Below are positions 1 through 7,750 of a stretch of DNA of 64,000 nt, piece after piece. Source of the stretch: Clostridium drakei (GTDB lineage: Bacteria; Bacillota; Clostridia; Clostridiales; Clostridiaceae). A program made the translations under genes and the position numbers. The notes under the pieces were generated by a model. That model was not told the origin of the DNA. It did no database searches and saw nothing but the letters and a program-made list of their open reading frames with translations. The stretch covers positions 62,001 through 126,000 of the forward strand of contig NZ_JIBU02000048.1 of the NCBI RefSeq assembly GCF_000633595.2. Reading direction: 5' to 3'. Within the stretch, counting starts at the first letter, position 1; each line of letters begins with the position of its first letter.

Positions 1-404
1 ACTATCTGACAAAGCCCTTTGATATGGATGAATTGATTGCCCGTGTTGTTTCTCTGATACGCCGATACACACGTTTCAATCTGACGGGAGAGCATTCACA
101 TCCGCTGTCCTACCAAGGGCTGACCATAGACTTAGATAGCCGGAGCGTAACCACACAGAACGGTACATTTGAATTACCGCCAAAAGAATTTGACCTTTTG
201 CTGTTCTGCGCCAAAAACCAAGGAAGAATTCTGACTAAGCAACAGATTTATGAGGAAGTTTGGGGTGAGTCTTACGTTTATGATGACAGCAACATTATGG
301 CTATTATTAGCCGCCTCCGTAAAAAGATCGAACCCGATTCCGGCACACCATTTTATATCCAAACGGTAAAAGGAATCGGTTATCGTTTCAACAAAGAGGT
401 GTAG
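1..404 (+). CDS. OmpR/PhoB-family response regulator, C-terminal part (5' end outside window)
   Basis: The reading frame is already open at base 3 and begins with Y-L-T-K-P-F, the conserved end of a receiver domain (the K-P dipeptide follows beta-5). The remaining ~125 residues form a winged-helix DNA-binding domain with the pattern LPPKEFDLLLF, RQIYEEVWG-like helices and the closing TVKGIGYRF. The phosphoacceptor aspartate lies outside the window. The stop is 3 bases before the kinase start, so the two form one operon. It probably controls the downstream ABC exporter through the 11-bp repeats at 1372-1414. Base composition is richer in GC than the rest of the window. Confidence 0.95.
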   Translation, partial: YLTKPFDMDELIARVVSLIRRYTRFNLTGEHSHPLSYQGLTIDLDSRSVTTQNGTFELPPKEFDLLLFCAKNQGRILTKQQIYEEVWGESYVYDDSNIMAIISRLRKKIEPDSGTPFYIQTVKGIGYRFNKEV

Positions 405-407
405 GAG

Positions 408-1331
408 ATGATTCTTTATGTGACTTTAGGCATATTATTTTGTCTTGCCCTCCTTTTCGGTATTGTCTGCTTAGCAAAAATGATTGGTGTCAAAAGGCAG
501 TTGCAGGATATGACGGATGCTCTTAATGATATTCAGGCTGGAAACGGTAACCGAAAAATCCTTGCCCCCAATAATGAGTTGACCGCAGACCTTTCTTATA
601 AAATGAATGAAATTGTTTATCGTTATGAAGAACAGCTCTCGCAACTCAGAGCAGCGGACGAAACCAATCGTCAGCTTATGACCAGTCTTTCTCATGATGT
701 AAGAACGCCGCTTACCACCCTGATTGGTTATTTGGATGCAGTTCACAGAGGTGTGGTTGTTGAAAAAGAGCGAGAGGATTATATTGAAATTGCAAGACGG
801 AAAGCGTATGATCTAAAAGATTATATTGATATTCTATTTGACTGGTTCAAATTGAATTCTAGTGAATTTGCCTTATCCATAGAGCAGGTGGAGATTGCGG
901 AACAGACACGATATATTCTGAAAGATTGGATCCCCATTTTTGAGGAAAATCATTTGGTTTATGAAATAGAAATTCCAGAAAGACCGCTGTTTGCAAAAGT
1001 AGATTTAGACGGATATGCTCGCATCATCAACAATTTGGTGCAAAACGTCATTAACCACAGTCAAGCCACACAGATCAAAATTGAAATGGTACAAAAAGAA
1101 ACAGAAATTGAAATTCGCATATCGGACAATGGAATTGGGATTGAGAAAGCTGATTTACAGAATATCTTTGAAAGGCTGTATAAATGCGATAAGGGTCGTT
1201 CTGATAAGGGAAGCGGATTGGGACTGTCCATTGTTCGGCAGATAGTTGGAAAAATGAACAGCAGAATTACTGTTCAAAGTGAGCCAAATCAATATACTGT
1301 TTTTACTGTCTTTCTAACACTGATTAAGTGA
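408..1331 (+). CDS. Sensor histidine kinase, membrane-anchored, BceS/LanK-like
   Basis: This 307-residue protein has one N-terminal membrane segment (about residues 2-25) and almost no extracellular domain. A HAMP-like linker follows, then the dimerisation/phosphoacceptor box SLSHDVRTPLTTLIGY (His near residue 95) and an HATPase domain with NLVQNVINHS (N box), DNGIGI (G1) and GSGLGLSIV (G2). The ATG at 408 follows GTAGGAG. Small kinases without a large sensor domain, next to ABC exporters, usually respond to cell-wall-active peptides and may sense through the transporter. That role is inferred from context. Confidence 0.93.
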   Translation: MILYVTLGILFCLALLFGIVCLAKMIGVKRQLQDMTDALNDIQAGNGNRKILAPNNELTADLSYKMNEIVYRYEEQLSQLRAADETNRQLMTSLSHDVRTPLTTLIGYLDAVHRGVVVEKEREDYIEIARRKAYDLKDYIDILFDWFKLNSSEFALSIEQVEIAEQTRYILKDWIPIFEENHLVYEIEIPERPLFAKVDLDGYARIINNLVQNVINHSQATQIKIEMVQKETEIEIRISDNGIGIEKADLQNIFERLYKCDKGRSDKGSGLGLSIVRQIVGKMNSRITVQSEPNQYTVFTVFLTLIK

Positions 1332-1336
1332 AAGTA

Positions 1337-1364
1337 TCCCTGCCGCAGGCAGGGATTTCTTTTT
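1337..1364 (+). terminator. Rho-independent terminator after the kinase gene
   Basis: TCCCTGCC and GGCAGGGA form a perfect 8-bp stem around a 3-base loop, followed by TTTCTTTTT. It separates the two-component genes from the ABC genes, so the exporter needs its own promoter. Confidence 0.92.
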
Positions 1365-1371
1365 ACGCAAT

Positions 1372-1414
1372 TGCAAGGTTAGTGCAAGGTTAATGCAAGG
1401 TTAATGCAAGGTTG
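1372..1414 (+). promoter_or_regulatory. Four 11-bp tandem direct repeats, probable response-regulator operator
   Basis: The 9-mer TGCAAGGTT occurs four times at exactly 11-bp spacing between the terminator and the exporter genes. The pitch of about one helical turn puts all copies on the same DNA face. Regulators of lantibiotic systems such as SpaR and NisR are known to bind short direct repeats with this kind of spacing. Here the link to the upstream regulator is inference. Confidence 0.7.
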
Positions 1415-1455
1415 GCGTGATAGACTTATTTAAACAAGAAAAGGAGGTTTTTAGC

Positions 1456-2379
1456 TTGAGTGATTTTATAATTGAAACAAAAAATCTTACAAAACAATAT
1501 GGGGAGCAGAAAAGCGTTGCTAACTTGAATATCCATGTAAAAAAAGGCCGCATCTATGGTCTGCTTGGACGAAATGGAGCAGGAAAAACCACGACCATGA
1601 AAATGTTGCTGAATCTGACTACACCTACTTCTGGAGAGGTTCAGATTTTCGGCAAAAATATTCAGGGAAACGAGAAGAAAATCTTGCCCCGAATTGGTAG
1701 TTTAATTGAAGCACCGGGATTTTATCCAAATTTGACAGGTACAGAAAACCTGAAAATCTTTGCGCAGCTTAGAGGTGTTTCTAAGCGTAATGCTGTTCAA
1801 ATCGCATTAGAGGTTGTGGGACTGCCATACGGAGATAAAAAGCTGTTTTCTCAGTACTCCCTTGGTATGAAGCAGCGCTTGGCCATTGCTCTTGCCATTA
1901 TGCACGATCCAGAGCTGCTAATTTTGGATGAGCCGATCAATGGGCTTGATCCAATCGGGATTGCCGAGGTGCGTTCGTTTATTCGTGAGCTGTGCGATGT
2001 GAAAGGAAAAACCATTTTAATTTCCAGCCATATTCTTTCAGAAATCTCCCTGTTGGTGGATGACATTGGAATCATTAACCACGGTGTATTACTGGAGGAA
2101 GAAAGCCTTGCTGAGCTGGAAGAAAAGAACGGCAAATACATTCATTTTGTTGTTACTGACACAGCGCAGGCAGCCAGAATCATGGAGAGAAACTTTGGTG
2201 TAAAAAACTTTATAGTGGAAAATGATCACAGCTTACGCCTGTACGATAACAATTTGTCTGTGGCTGCATTAAACCGTACTTTTATTGAAAACGGATTGGA
2301 GGTATCGGAAGCCCACACTTGTGAAGATACTTTGGAGGATTACTTCAAGCGTATAACAGGAGGTGAGGGCATTGCATAA
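1456..2379 (+). CDS. ABC transporter ATP-binding protein (lantibiotic/bacitracin immunity type)
   Basis: The TTG at 1456 is preferred over an in-frame GTG at 1417 because AAGGAGG lies at 1441-1447. The 307-residue product has Walker A GRNGAGKTT, signature YSLGMKQRL, Walker B LLILDEP followed by INGLDP, and the H-loop SSHILSEI. It supplies energy to the two permeases that follow; its stop overlaps the first permease start. Together with the kinase and regulator this matches LanFEG or CprABC-type antimicrobial-peptide exporters of Firmicutes. The substrate cannot be read from sequence. Confidence 0.93.
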   Translation: MSDFIIETKNLTKQYGEQKSVANLNIHVKKGRIYGLLGRNGAGKTTTMKMLLNLTTPTSGEVQIFGKNIQGNEKKILPRIGSLIEAPGFYPNLTGTENLKIFAQLRGVSKRNAVQIALEVVGLPYGDKKLFSQYSLGMKQRLAIALAIMHDPELLILDEPINGLDPIGIAEVRSFIRELCDVKGKTILISSHILSEISLLVDDIGIINHGVLLEEESLAELEEKNGKYIHFVVTDTAQAARIMERNFGVKNFIVENDHSLRLYDNNLSVAALNRTFIENGLEVSEAHTCEDTLEDYFKRITGGEGIA

Positions 2380-3145
2380 CCTGCTTCTTAGTGAATTTAA
2401 AAAATTCAAAAGAAAGAAAATGTTTTTCTTTGGAATACTAGCAGCTTTCATTTTTCCTCTTTTCAATGCGGTATTATTGTCAGATTCCAACTTTACAAGT
2501 ATACAATCCGGAGTAAGAGAAGACAATGCTTTTTTGCTTTTAATGCCCCTGCTGATTATTTTGGCGGCTAACCTGTTTTTTGTGGAGCAGGACAATGACA
2601 CATTAAAAAATCTGCTTTGCATTCCAGTATCAAAAAAGCAATTGGTTGTTGTAAAGCTATTGGTTCTGCTGCTTTTTTCAATCGCATTTCAATTAATGGG
2701 ATTTGCAGTCGGCACAGCCATTGCTGTTTTTCAAAATATTCCGCTCCATAATTTTGTTTTTCAGTTTTCGCTTACAGCATCGACAGGGGTACTCATGTGG
2801 GTGGCTGCTCTTCCTTGCATTGTGCTGGTTCTTTGGTTCAACAAAAGCTACATCCTCTCGGTGATTATTGTGTTCTTTTACACACTGTTAAATTATATCA
2901 TGCATTTTAGTGATGCGATTATGATGCAGCCTTTAGGGGTTAATGCCGGAACGCTTATGCCCATCCCCATGATCTTTCGATGGCTATACCAATTTTACAC
3001 GCCCGCCGGTGAAATTCAGACAGAGTTTTACAATCGTTTTAGCCAATACTTTGCACCGGCATCTGTATGTTTTGGCGTGCTTTTGTTGGAAGCGGCAGTC
3101 TGCATTTATTTGATGATTCGCATATATCGACGCAGAGAAATTTGA
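2372..3145 (+). CDS. ABC-2 type permease of peptide-resistance exporter (first subunit)
   Basis: TTG at 2372 is chosen because AGGAGGTG ends seven bases upstream; an in-frame GTG at 2363 lies inside that site. The product of ~257 residues has about six hydrophobic segments and the soluble stretch after the second one (VEQDNDTLKNLL) typical of MutE/EpiE-like permeases. It overlaps the ATPase gene by 8 bases, which implies translational coupling. It is expected to form the membrane channel with the next gene product. Confidence 0.88.
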   Translation: MHNLLLSEFKKFKRKKMFFFGILAAFIFPLFNAVLLSDSNFTSIQSGVREDNAFLLLMPLLIILAANLFFVEQDNDTLKNLLCIPVSKKQLVVVKLLVLLLFSIAFQLMGFAVGTAIAVFQNIPLHNFVFQFSLTASTGVLMWVAALPCIVLVLWFNKSYILSVIIVFFYTLLNYIMHFSDAIMMQPLGVNAGTLMPIPMIFRWLYQFYTPAGEIQTEFYNRFSQYFAPASVCFGVLLLEAAVCIYLMIRIYRRREI

Positions 3146-3163
3146 AGAAAGGGGGTATCTTTA

Positions 3164-3976
3164 GTGCTTCGTATTATAAAAACCGAATTTTTAAAATTAA
3201 AGCGATTTCATATTTTGCTCATTGGCCTTATCGGCATGACTATTCCTGCAATTTTGTCTGTATTCACGCAAGCAGTTGCCACTCCGGAAGTCACAATACA
3301 GAAATTTGATTTTTCCGCTCTCTTTAACAGTACCATATGGAATAGTGCAACGATTTTCATGCCTGTAATTTTCACCTTGATTGGTGGCTATTTAATCAAC
3401 AGGGAATACACAGATAATACTTTAAAAATCATTTTGACCATTCCGATAACCTTTAAGCGCCTGTTGTTAGGAAAACTACTGGCAATGGGAATCTTAAGTG
3501 TACTGTTCGGGTTATATAGCTATGCAGTAACGCTGGTTGTGGGATTACTGTTCGGTATTACAGGGCTTAGTGCTGCAGTTCTATTCACTGGGCTTTTGCA
3601 GATGTTAGGAACAGCGGCTTTAACATACACTGCAATTCTGCCCATCATCGCTTTTACAAGCAGGAAGCCGGGGATTTTCATGGGCGGCGTTATCGTATCC
3701 TTTCTATTCGGGTATAGCGCCATGTTTATCAAAAATGCTACGATGCGCAGTATGTATCCAATATTGTCTGGACTGACGGTTATGAGATTTGACACGGAAA
3801 CATTCATGAACACTTCCGAACCCGGAAATCTCACTTTGTCCATGGTATCTTTGGCCGTCATGATTTTGCTTACAATTGCGATTGTAATATTCACAAATCC
3901 ACCGCAAGCAGCTTCCAAGCGTAAAAAGCGCAAAACAGCCGGTATGTTCCTCAGACAAGGGCAAAAAGGTCGATGA
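3164..3976 (+). CDS. ABC-2 type permease of peptide-resistance exporter (second subunit)
   Basis: This 270-residue protein starts at a GTG after GAAAGGGGG. It has a charged N-terminus (RIIKTEFLKLKR), six predicted membrane segments and the motif NREYTDNTLK after the second segment, which is the typical ABC-2 exporter pattern. The tail is rich in Lys and Arg. It lies 18 bases after the first permease gene, so it belongs to the same transcript. Confidence 0.88.
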   Translation: MLRIIKTEFLKLKRFHILLIGLIGMTIPAILSVFTQAVATPEVTIQKFDFSALFNSTIWNSATIFMPVIFTLIGGYLINREYTDNTLKIILTIPITFKRLLLGKLLAMGILSVLFGLYSYAVTLVVGLLFGITGLSAAVLFTGLLQMLGTAALTYTAILPIIAFTSRKPGIFMGGVIVSFLFGYSAMFIKNATMRSMYPILSGLTVMRFDTETFMNTSEPGNLTLSMVSLAVMILLTIAIVIFTNPPQAASKRKKRKTAGMFLRQGQKGR

Positions 3977-4010
3977 CTTATATACAAGCAAGGAAAGGTT
4001 GGCAATTTCA

Positions 4011-4383
4011 ATGAAAAGGTTGCTTTTTATGGCTGCAGTGGTTGTCCTCTTGGCTATGGGAATTCTTGCGGGCTGTTCAAAAGATGAAATTATCGACACA
4101 TGCAAACATGCCATCCAAGAGGCTGGTGATGGCAAATTGATCGGAAATTGGTCTTTGGAGGAACTTCCATTGACCATGAAGCAGAAAATGAAATTAAGAT
4201 CACTTGTAAGCTGAATATTATGGATGGAACAGCTAAATTAGCTCTGTAATCTGGGTCGGATGACCCTCAAACTCTGATTGAAAGCACTGGTGACTATTCT
4301 GAAACGATTGAACTGCCCGTTGGCAACTACATCGTCATAGATGGAGATGGGTTTACCGATCCATCAAATTAGAAATTAAATGA
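4011..4383 (+). pseudogene. Decayed lipoprotein gene (two frameshifts and a stop)
   Basis: The start at 4011 encodes a signal peptide ending in the lipobox L-A-G-C, followed by SKDEIIDT. The original frame reads only to 4214. Homology-like reading continues in another frame from about 4160 (GTSIDHEAENEIKITCKLNI), meets TAA at 4247-4249, goes on through SGSDDPQTLIESTGDYSETI, and shifts again near 4358 to end in SIKLEIK. A membrane-anchored accessory protein next to an exporter fits peptide sequestration, as in other immunity loci, but this copy is broken. Confidence 0.75.
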
Positions 4384-4400
4384 AAGAGGTGATACACCAT

Positions 4401-4664
4401 ATGAAAGATAAAGTTTTAAGCACGATTGCTTTGATTACTATTTTTGTCCCACTGACGGTTGTTTTCTTTTGGAAGCCTGATAACCCTAACGCAACTGTCT
4501 TGCTCATTGGCTATTTTATCTTTGTCGCGATTAGCTTTTGCTACGCGCTGTTTCTGTTCGCCAAAAAGCGTTTAAGAGATACGGACACAAAGGTTTCTCT
4601 TGGAGTGAATAGTTTGTACCTTGTGGGCATTTTGGTTTTCGTTGTAATTCCACATATTATCTGA
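4401..4664 (+). CDS. Small membrane protein, three transmembrane segments
   Basis: ATG at 4401 lies 9 bases after AAAGAGGTG; an in-frame ATG at 4380 is less likely because it overlaps the end of the broken lipoprotein gene and has no spacing for a ribosome-binding site. The ~87-residue product has three hydrophobic helices with a basic loop (AKKRLRDTDTK). I do not recognise a family. GC content matches the upstream exporter genes, so it probably came with that block. Confidence 0.75.
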   Translation: MKDKVLSTIALITIFVPLTVVFFWKPDNPNATVLLIGYFIFVAISFCYALFLFAKKRLRDTDTKVSLGVNSLYLVGILVFVVIPHII

Positions 4665-4666
4665 GA

Positions 4667-4801
4667 ATGTCAGAAAATACAACATGGGTTTTCCATGATA
4701 ATGATCCTATTTATTTGCAATTAGCAAATCAGCTAAGTCAAAAAATTTTAGCCGGATATTTTCATTCTGACCAATGTTTACACAGCCTTCAGCTCCACTA
4801 A
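4667..4801 (+). pseudogene. Truncated GntR/YtrA-family regulator, N-terminal stub
   Basis: Translation reads MSENTTWVFHDNDPIYLQL and continues with QLSQKILAGYF, the start of YtrA-type GntR regulators (phrase D-x-x-P-I-Y-x-Q-L). After about residue 34 the similarity stops and the frame ends at 4801. The winged-helix recognition part is missing. It marks the right edge of the GC-rich block, where unrelated AT-rich sequence begins. Confidence 0.7.
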
Positions 4802-4920
4802 ATCAAGGAGGTACAGTACGAAAAATAGTTGACCAAACAACTCCAGGTAATTCTTATGAATTACCAGCACCTTGGATTGAATGGATAGATGAGTTTAATA
4901 ATAATTTATTTTTGATATAA
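4774..4920 (+). pseudogene. C-terminal gene fragment joined to the GntR stub
   Basis: A second frame, overlapping the end of the GntR stub, reads PSAPLNQGGTVRKIVDQTTP and then SYELPAPWIEWIDEFNNNLF to a stop at 4920. It has no ribosome-binding site and looks like the tail of a larger protein, possibly an immunity protein or toxin given the following gene and the window's content. The family is not recognised. Confidence 0.4.
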
Positions 4921-4939
4921 TGGATAAGGAGTTGATAGT

Positions 4940-5158
4940 ATGAGCGATGAAAATGTAGTAACTATACTAAATGAGAAATTTGAAAATGATAAAACTGGTG
5001 AAAAGGTACAAGGATTAACTATTATTGTTGAGGGAAAATTAAAGCAAGTGATGGATATAATAGTAGAGAAGAATGAGGATTATAGTAATTATACTGAAGT
5101 AGTTAGAGATGCATTATTTGAAGGTATAAATAATATAATTAACAAAATTAAAAAATAA
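4940..5158 (+). CDS. Hypothetical small protein (72 aa)
   Basis: The start ATG at 4940 follows AAGGAG. The product is acidic and predicted to be helical, with the phrases LNEKFENDKTGEKVQGLTII and EVVRDALFEGINNIINKI. The C-terminal half (a strand followed by a helix with VRDALFEGI) is reminiscent of ribbon-helix-helix antitoxin-like proteins, but this is weak. It lies directly downstream of a truncated gene tail, so it may be the orphan partner of that lost gene. Confidence 0.55.
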   Translation: MSDENVVTILNEKFENDKTGEKVQGLTIIVEGKLKQVMDIIVEKNEDYSNYTEVVRDALFEGINNIINKIKK

Positions 5159-5180
5159 TAAAAACTAACTACAAAATGAA

Positions 5181-5399
5181 AAATACACTCTAAAAACTGC
5201 AAATAGCCACCCAAAGAAGGTTCTAATGCTGGCTGCTATATGAAACATAGGTGATTCAGCAAAGACTCCTTTTGGTGTCTGATTCAAGCTAATAGCAAAA
5301 CTCCAATGGATGCCGTAATGTCTGTTGGAGTTTCATTTTTCAAGGTCAAACTTAGATACAGCTGGACATAGCTTGGGTGTCACTTGGACAGATGAAACC
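5181..5399. repeat. Dispersed 219-bp repeat, copy A
   Basis: This non-coding stretch is similar over its full length to 28245-28464. Shared landmarks are AAATACACTCTAAAAAC at the left end, GAAACATAGG in the middle, AAGCTAATAGCAAAACT before a hairpin, and GGGTGTCACTTGGACAGATG at the right end. Both copies lie in debris next to small gene fragments. I do not recognise the family; a structured RNA or remnant of a mobile element are the main options. Confidence 0.75.
5298..5338 (+). terminator. Terminator-like hairpin inside repeat copy A
   Basis: AAACTCCAA pairs with TTGGAGTTT around an 18-base loop and is followed by CATTTTT. The equivalent stem in the other copy has a C-G pair replaced by T-A on both arms, which supports a real base-paired structure. 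Confidence 0.65.
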
Positions 5400-5451
5400 C
5401 GTAGTTATTGTTGAATAGTTTCTTATTTTTATGGGATTTGTATTTAAAATT

Positions 5452-6129
5452 CTATATACCATTTTTGGACAGTTGTTCTTTACCTTTAATTGTTAACTTA
5501 ATAGCTCTACTAGTTCCTGTACGCTCTATCCATTGATTATTAAAAAACATATTCATTAGGGCTTTTCCTACACTACCAGCTACATGATGCTTTCTCTCAC
5601 TCCAATCTAAACACATTCGGCAGTAACATCTTTTTCCTTTTTTTAAGAGTTCAATATTTACTCCATTAGACTCAAAAAATTTCTCTCCTTCAATACTTAA
5701 GCTCCAACCAGATTCTGATTTTATGATGTAATTTTTTTTAAGTAACCAGTTAGTAAGTTGTACTCCTATTTTTCCTGCTAAATGATCATAGCAAATTCTA
5801 CCTGAATATAGCATCTGATTTTCAATACTTTGATTTAATGATCTTGGAGATTTTAAAGGAGACATCTGGAGAAAGCTTTCAAGCATCTTAGCCAGTTCTT
5901 TATTAATTATTTGATAATAGTGAAATCGCCCGTGCTTTTCCATAGCTACCCATTGTAATTCAGTAAGTTTTGCTAAATGATAAGAAGCAGTATGAGGTTT
6001 AATTCCAGCGGTCTTAGCTAACTCATTAACAGTGTGAAATTCACCATCCATCATTACCATAAGAATAGTAGAGCGTGATTTATCAGCTAAAATTTCTGCT
6101 AATTGTGATATTTGTGGATTTCCAGTCAT
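5452..6129 (-). CDS. ArsR-like winged-helix transcriptional regulator (225 aa)
   Basis: The N-terminal ~85 residues form a winged helix: ILADKSRSTILMVMMDGEFHTV, recognition-helix region AGIKPHTASYHLAKLTELQW, and a beta-hairpin KHGRFHYYQI. This is the ArsR pattern (DxxRxxIL, SxHLxxL). The C-terminal 130 residues contain C-Y-C-R-M-C-L-D-W-S-E-R, seen in a subgroup of larger single-domain regulators. ATG follows AGGAGGT on the minus strand. It is divergent from the PEP-mutase-like gene and a palindrome lies between them, so autoregulation and control of that gene are likely. Confidence 0.87.
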   Translation of the reverse strand: MTGNPQISQLAEILADKSRSTILMVMMDGEFHTVNELAKTAGIKPHTASYHLAKLTELQWVAMEKHGRFHYYQIINKELAKMLESFLQMSPLKSPRSLNQSIENQMLYSGRICYDHLAGKIGVQLTNWLLKKNYIIKSESGWSLSIEGEKFFESNGVNIELLKKGKRCYCRMCLDWSERKHHVAGSVGKALMNMFFNNQWIERTGTSRAIKLTIKGKEQLSKNGI

Positions 6130-6149
6130 AAATACCTCCTATAATTTCA

Positions 6150-6171
6150 TATATCGATGAATATTGATATA
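6150..6171. promoter_or_regulatory. Imperfect palindrome between divergent genes, candidate ArsR-type operator
   Basis: Arms TATATC and GATATA are separated by 10 bases, with further symmetry (AT at both inner edges). It sits 20 bases upstream of the regulator start. Assignment as the operator is inference from position and symmetry. Confidence 0.45.
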
Positions 6172-6276
6172 TTCATAGTATATAATAGTTTATATTGCTT
6201 GTACAAGTAATAAGTTTATTAATAACAAAATTGCAAATTCTATAGATAACAAAAATATTTATGAAATGAGGTAAAT

Positions 6277-7116
6277 ATGAATAATACAAAGCAATTACAC
6301 TTAGCAAAACAATTTCAAGAACTTCACCATGGCAATAAAATGTTTATACTTCCTAATGCGTGGGATGTTGGTAGTGCAGTTATATATGAAAAGTCTAATT
6401 TTCTGGCAATTGGAACAACAAGTGCTGGATTTGCTTATAGTCTAGGATATCCTGATGGAGAAAAAATTGATTTTGAATATATTGTTCAAACAGTAAAGCG
6501 AATAACTGAAAGAGTATCTATCCCTGTAAGTGTAGATATTGAATTAGGCTATGCGAGCACAATTGATGGAATAGTAGAAAATGTAACTAAGATTATTAAA
6601 GCTGGAGCAGTTGGAATCAACATTGAAGATGGCTATTCTGCTAAAACTCCTTATCTAGAAGATCTAGATATTCAAATTAAAAAAATTCAAGCCATATCCA
6701 AACTTAAGGAGAAGTTAGGCATTCCTTTTGTTATTAATGCCAGAACTTGTGTGTTTTTTATTAAAGCAGGAAAAAGTGAGGAAAGGTTATCTATTGCAAT
6801 TGAAAGGGGCAATGCTTTCCATAAATCAGGTGCTGACTGCGTTTTTGTTCCTGGTGCAATTGAAGAAAGCATAATTTCAAAATTAGTAGAAAATATTCCT
6901 GCACCAATTAATGTTCTTGCCACACCTATAACAAGCAATTTGGAAGATTTGGAACAGTTGGAAGTTAGACGATTAAGCCTGGGTTCTTCTTCAGTTAGAA
7001 AAGCTTATTCGAGCCTGATAGAATCTGTACAGGAGATACAGGGTGACAACAAAATTTCAAAATTACTTAATCATGATTTTTCTTACGAAGCAGCTAATAA
7101 AATATTTTCACGATGA
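6277..7116 (+). CDS. Isocitrate lyase/PEP mutase-family protein
   Basis: This 279-residue protein has the (beta/alpha)8 signature of the family: LPNAWDVGSA near the N-terminus, GTTSAGFAYSLGYPDG, SVDIELGYA (metal-binding aspartate region), and GINIEDG. The usual catalytic-loop motif of isocitrate lyase (KKCGH) is absent, as in the broad 'isocitrate lyase/phosphoenolpyruvate mutase family' proteins whose C-C or P-C bond substrates are mostly unknown. The start follows TGAGG. It is divergent from the ArsR-like gene and probably under its control. Confidence 0.9.
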   Translation: MNNTKQLHLAKQFQELHHGNKMFILPNAWDVGSAVIYEKSNFLAIGTTSAGFAYSLGYPDGEKIDFEYIVQTVKRITERVSIPVSVDIELGYASTIDGIVENVTKIIKAGAVGINIEDGYSAKTPYLEDLDIQIKKIQAISKLKEKLGIPFVINARTCVFFIKAGKSEERLSIAIERGNAFHKSGADCVFVPGAIEESIISKLVENIPAPINVLATPITSNLEDLEQLEVRRLSLGSSSVRKAYSSLIESVQEIQGDNKISKLLNHDFSYEAANKIFSR

Positions 7117-7127
7117 AGTGGAAACTT

Positions 7128-7246
7128 GAATCTGATGGGGTTTCAAACCCCACCTGATTCTTAGTTGAACGAATCCAGGGACGTAGCCGCTCTTTACTCC
7201 CTCTTTGAGAAGAGGGGGTATTAGAGTGGGTAGTCATCGGATAACT
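7128..7246 (-). ncRNA. Structured intergenic block, possible IS605-type right end or omega-RNA remnant
   Basis: Three nested or adjacent stems are visible. GAATC/GATTC closes around TGGGGTTT/AAACCCCA (7128-7160); AGTT-ATCC pairs with GGAT-AACT across the rest; inside lies a long stem of CTC..TACTCCCTC with GAGGGGGTA..GAG. On the minus strand the order of stems resembles the 3' ends of clostridial TnpB elements, but no tnpB is adjacent. The assignment rests on resemblance only. Confidence 0.4.
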
Positions 7247-7340
7247 ATATCAAGTAATTATTAGAAAAGCACTGAAATATTATTATTAAATATTACACTT
7301 TAATTATAAATACTATTAAATTTTTAATGGAGGAATTTAC

Positions 7341-7676
7341 GTGAACAAAATAATAGAAACACCTAAAACACCTTATTATGCAGTTATTTTTACTTCTATA
7401 AGAACTTCAATTGATAACGAATATGAAAAAGTTTCTGACAATTTAGTTGATATTGTTTCTAAGCAAAAGGGATTCTTAGGAGTAGAAAGTGTCAGAAATG
7501 AAGAGGGCTTTGGAGTGACAATATCATACTGGGATTCTTTAGATAGTATTAATGAATGGAAAGATAATAATTCGCATATGAAAGCAAAGGAAATGGGAAA
7601 AAAGATGTGGTATTCAAAATATATGATACGAATTTGTAAGGTAGAGAAAGATAATTATTTTGACAATAATTTTTAA
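7341..7676 (+). CDS. Antibiotic biosynthesis monooxygenase (ABM)-domain protein
   Basis: The 111-residue product has the ferredoxin-like ABM fold pattern: YYAVIFTSIRT strand, then KQKGFLGVESVRNEEGFGVT and ISYWDSLDSINEWKDNNSHM. The phrases GFLGVES and YWDSLxSIxxWKxxxxH are typical of this family (YqjZ/heme-degradation-like or quinol monooxygenases). The start follows GGAGG. No partner gene is evident; the substrate is unknown. Confidence 0.85.
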   Translation: MNKIIETPKTPYYAVIFTSIRTSIDNEYEKVSDNLVDIVSKQKGFLGVESVRNEEGFGVTISYWDSLDSINEWKDNNSHMKAKEMGKKMWYSKYMIRICKVEKDNYFDNNF

Positions 7677-7750
7677 TTCACATTCTTCTTATTTAACGCA
7701 ACAACTGAAAAAAATGAACAACTAATTAGACACCGCATTATTCATGAATT

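Noticed and set aside
1372-1414. CRISPR-like tandem repeats
   Set aside because: The 11-bp units have 2-bp spacers and lie in a promoter; they suit an operator, not a CRISPR array. No CRISPR array was found elsewhere.
3520-4177. Two minus-strand open frames of ~160 codons
   Set aside because: They are antisense to the second permease and the lipoprotein remnant, without ribosome-binding sites or recognisable domains.
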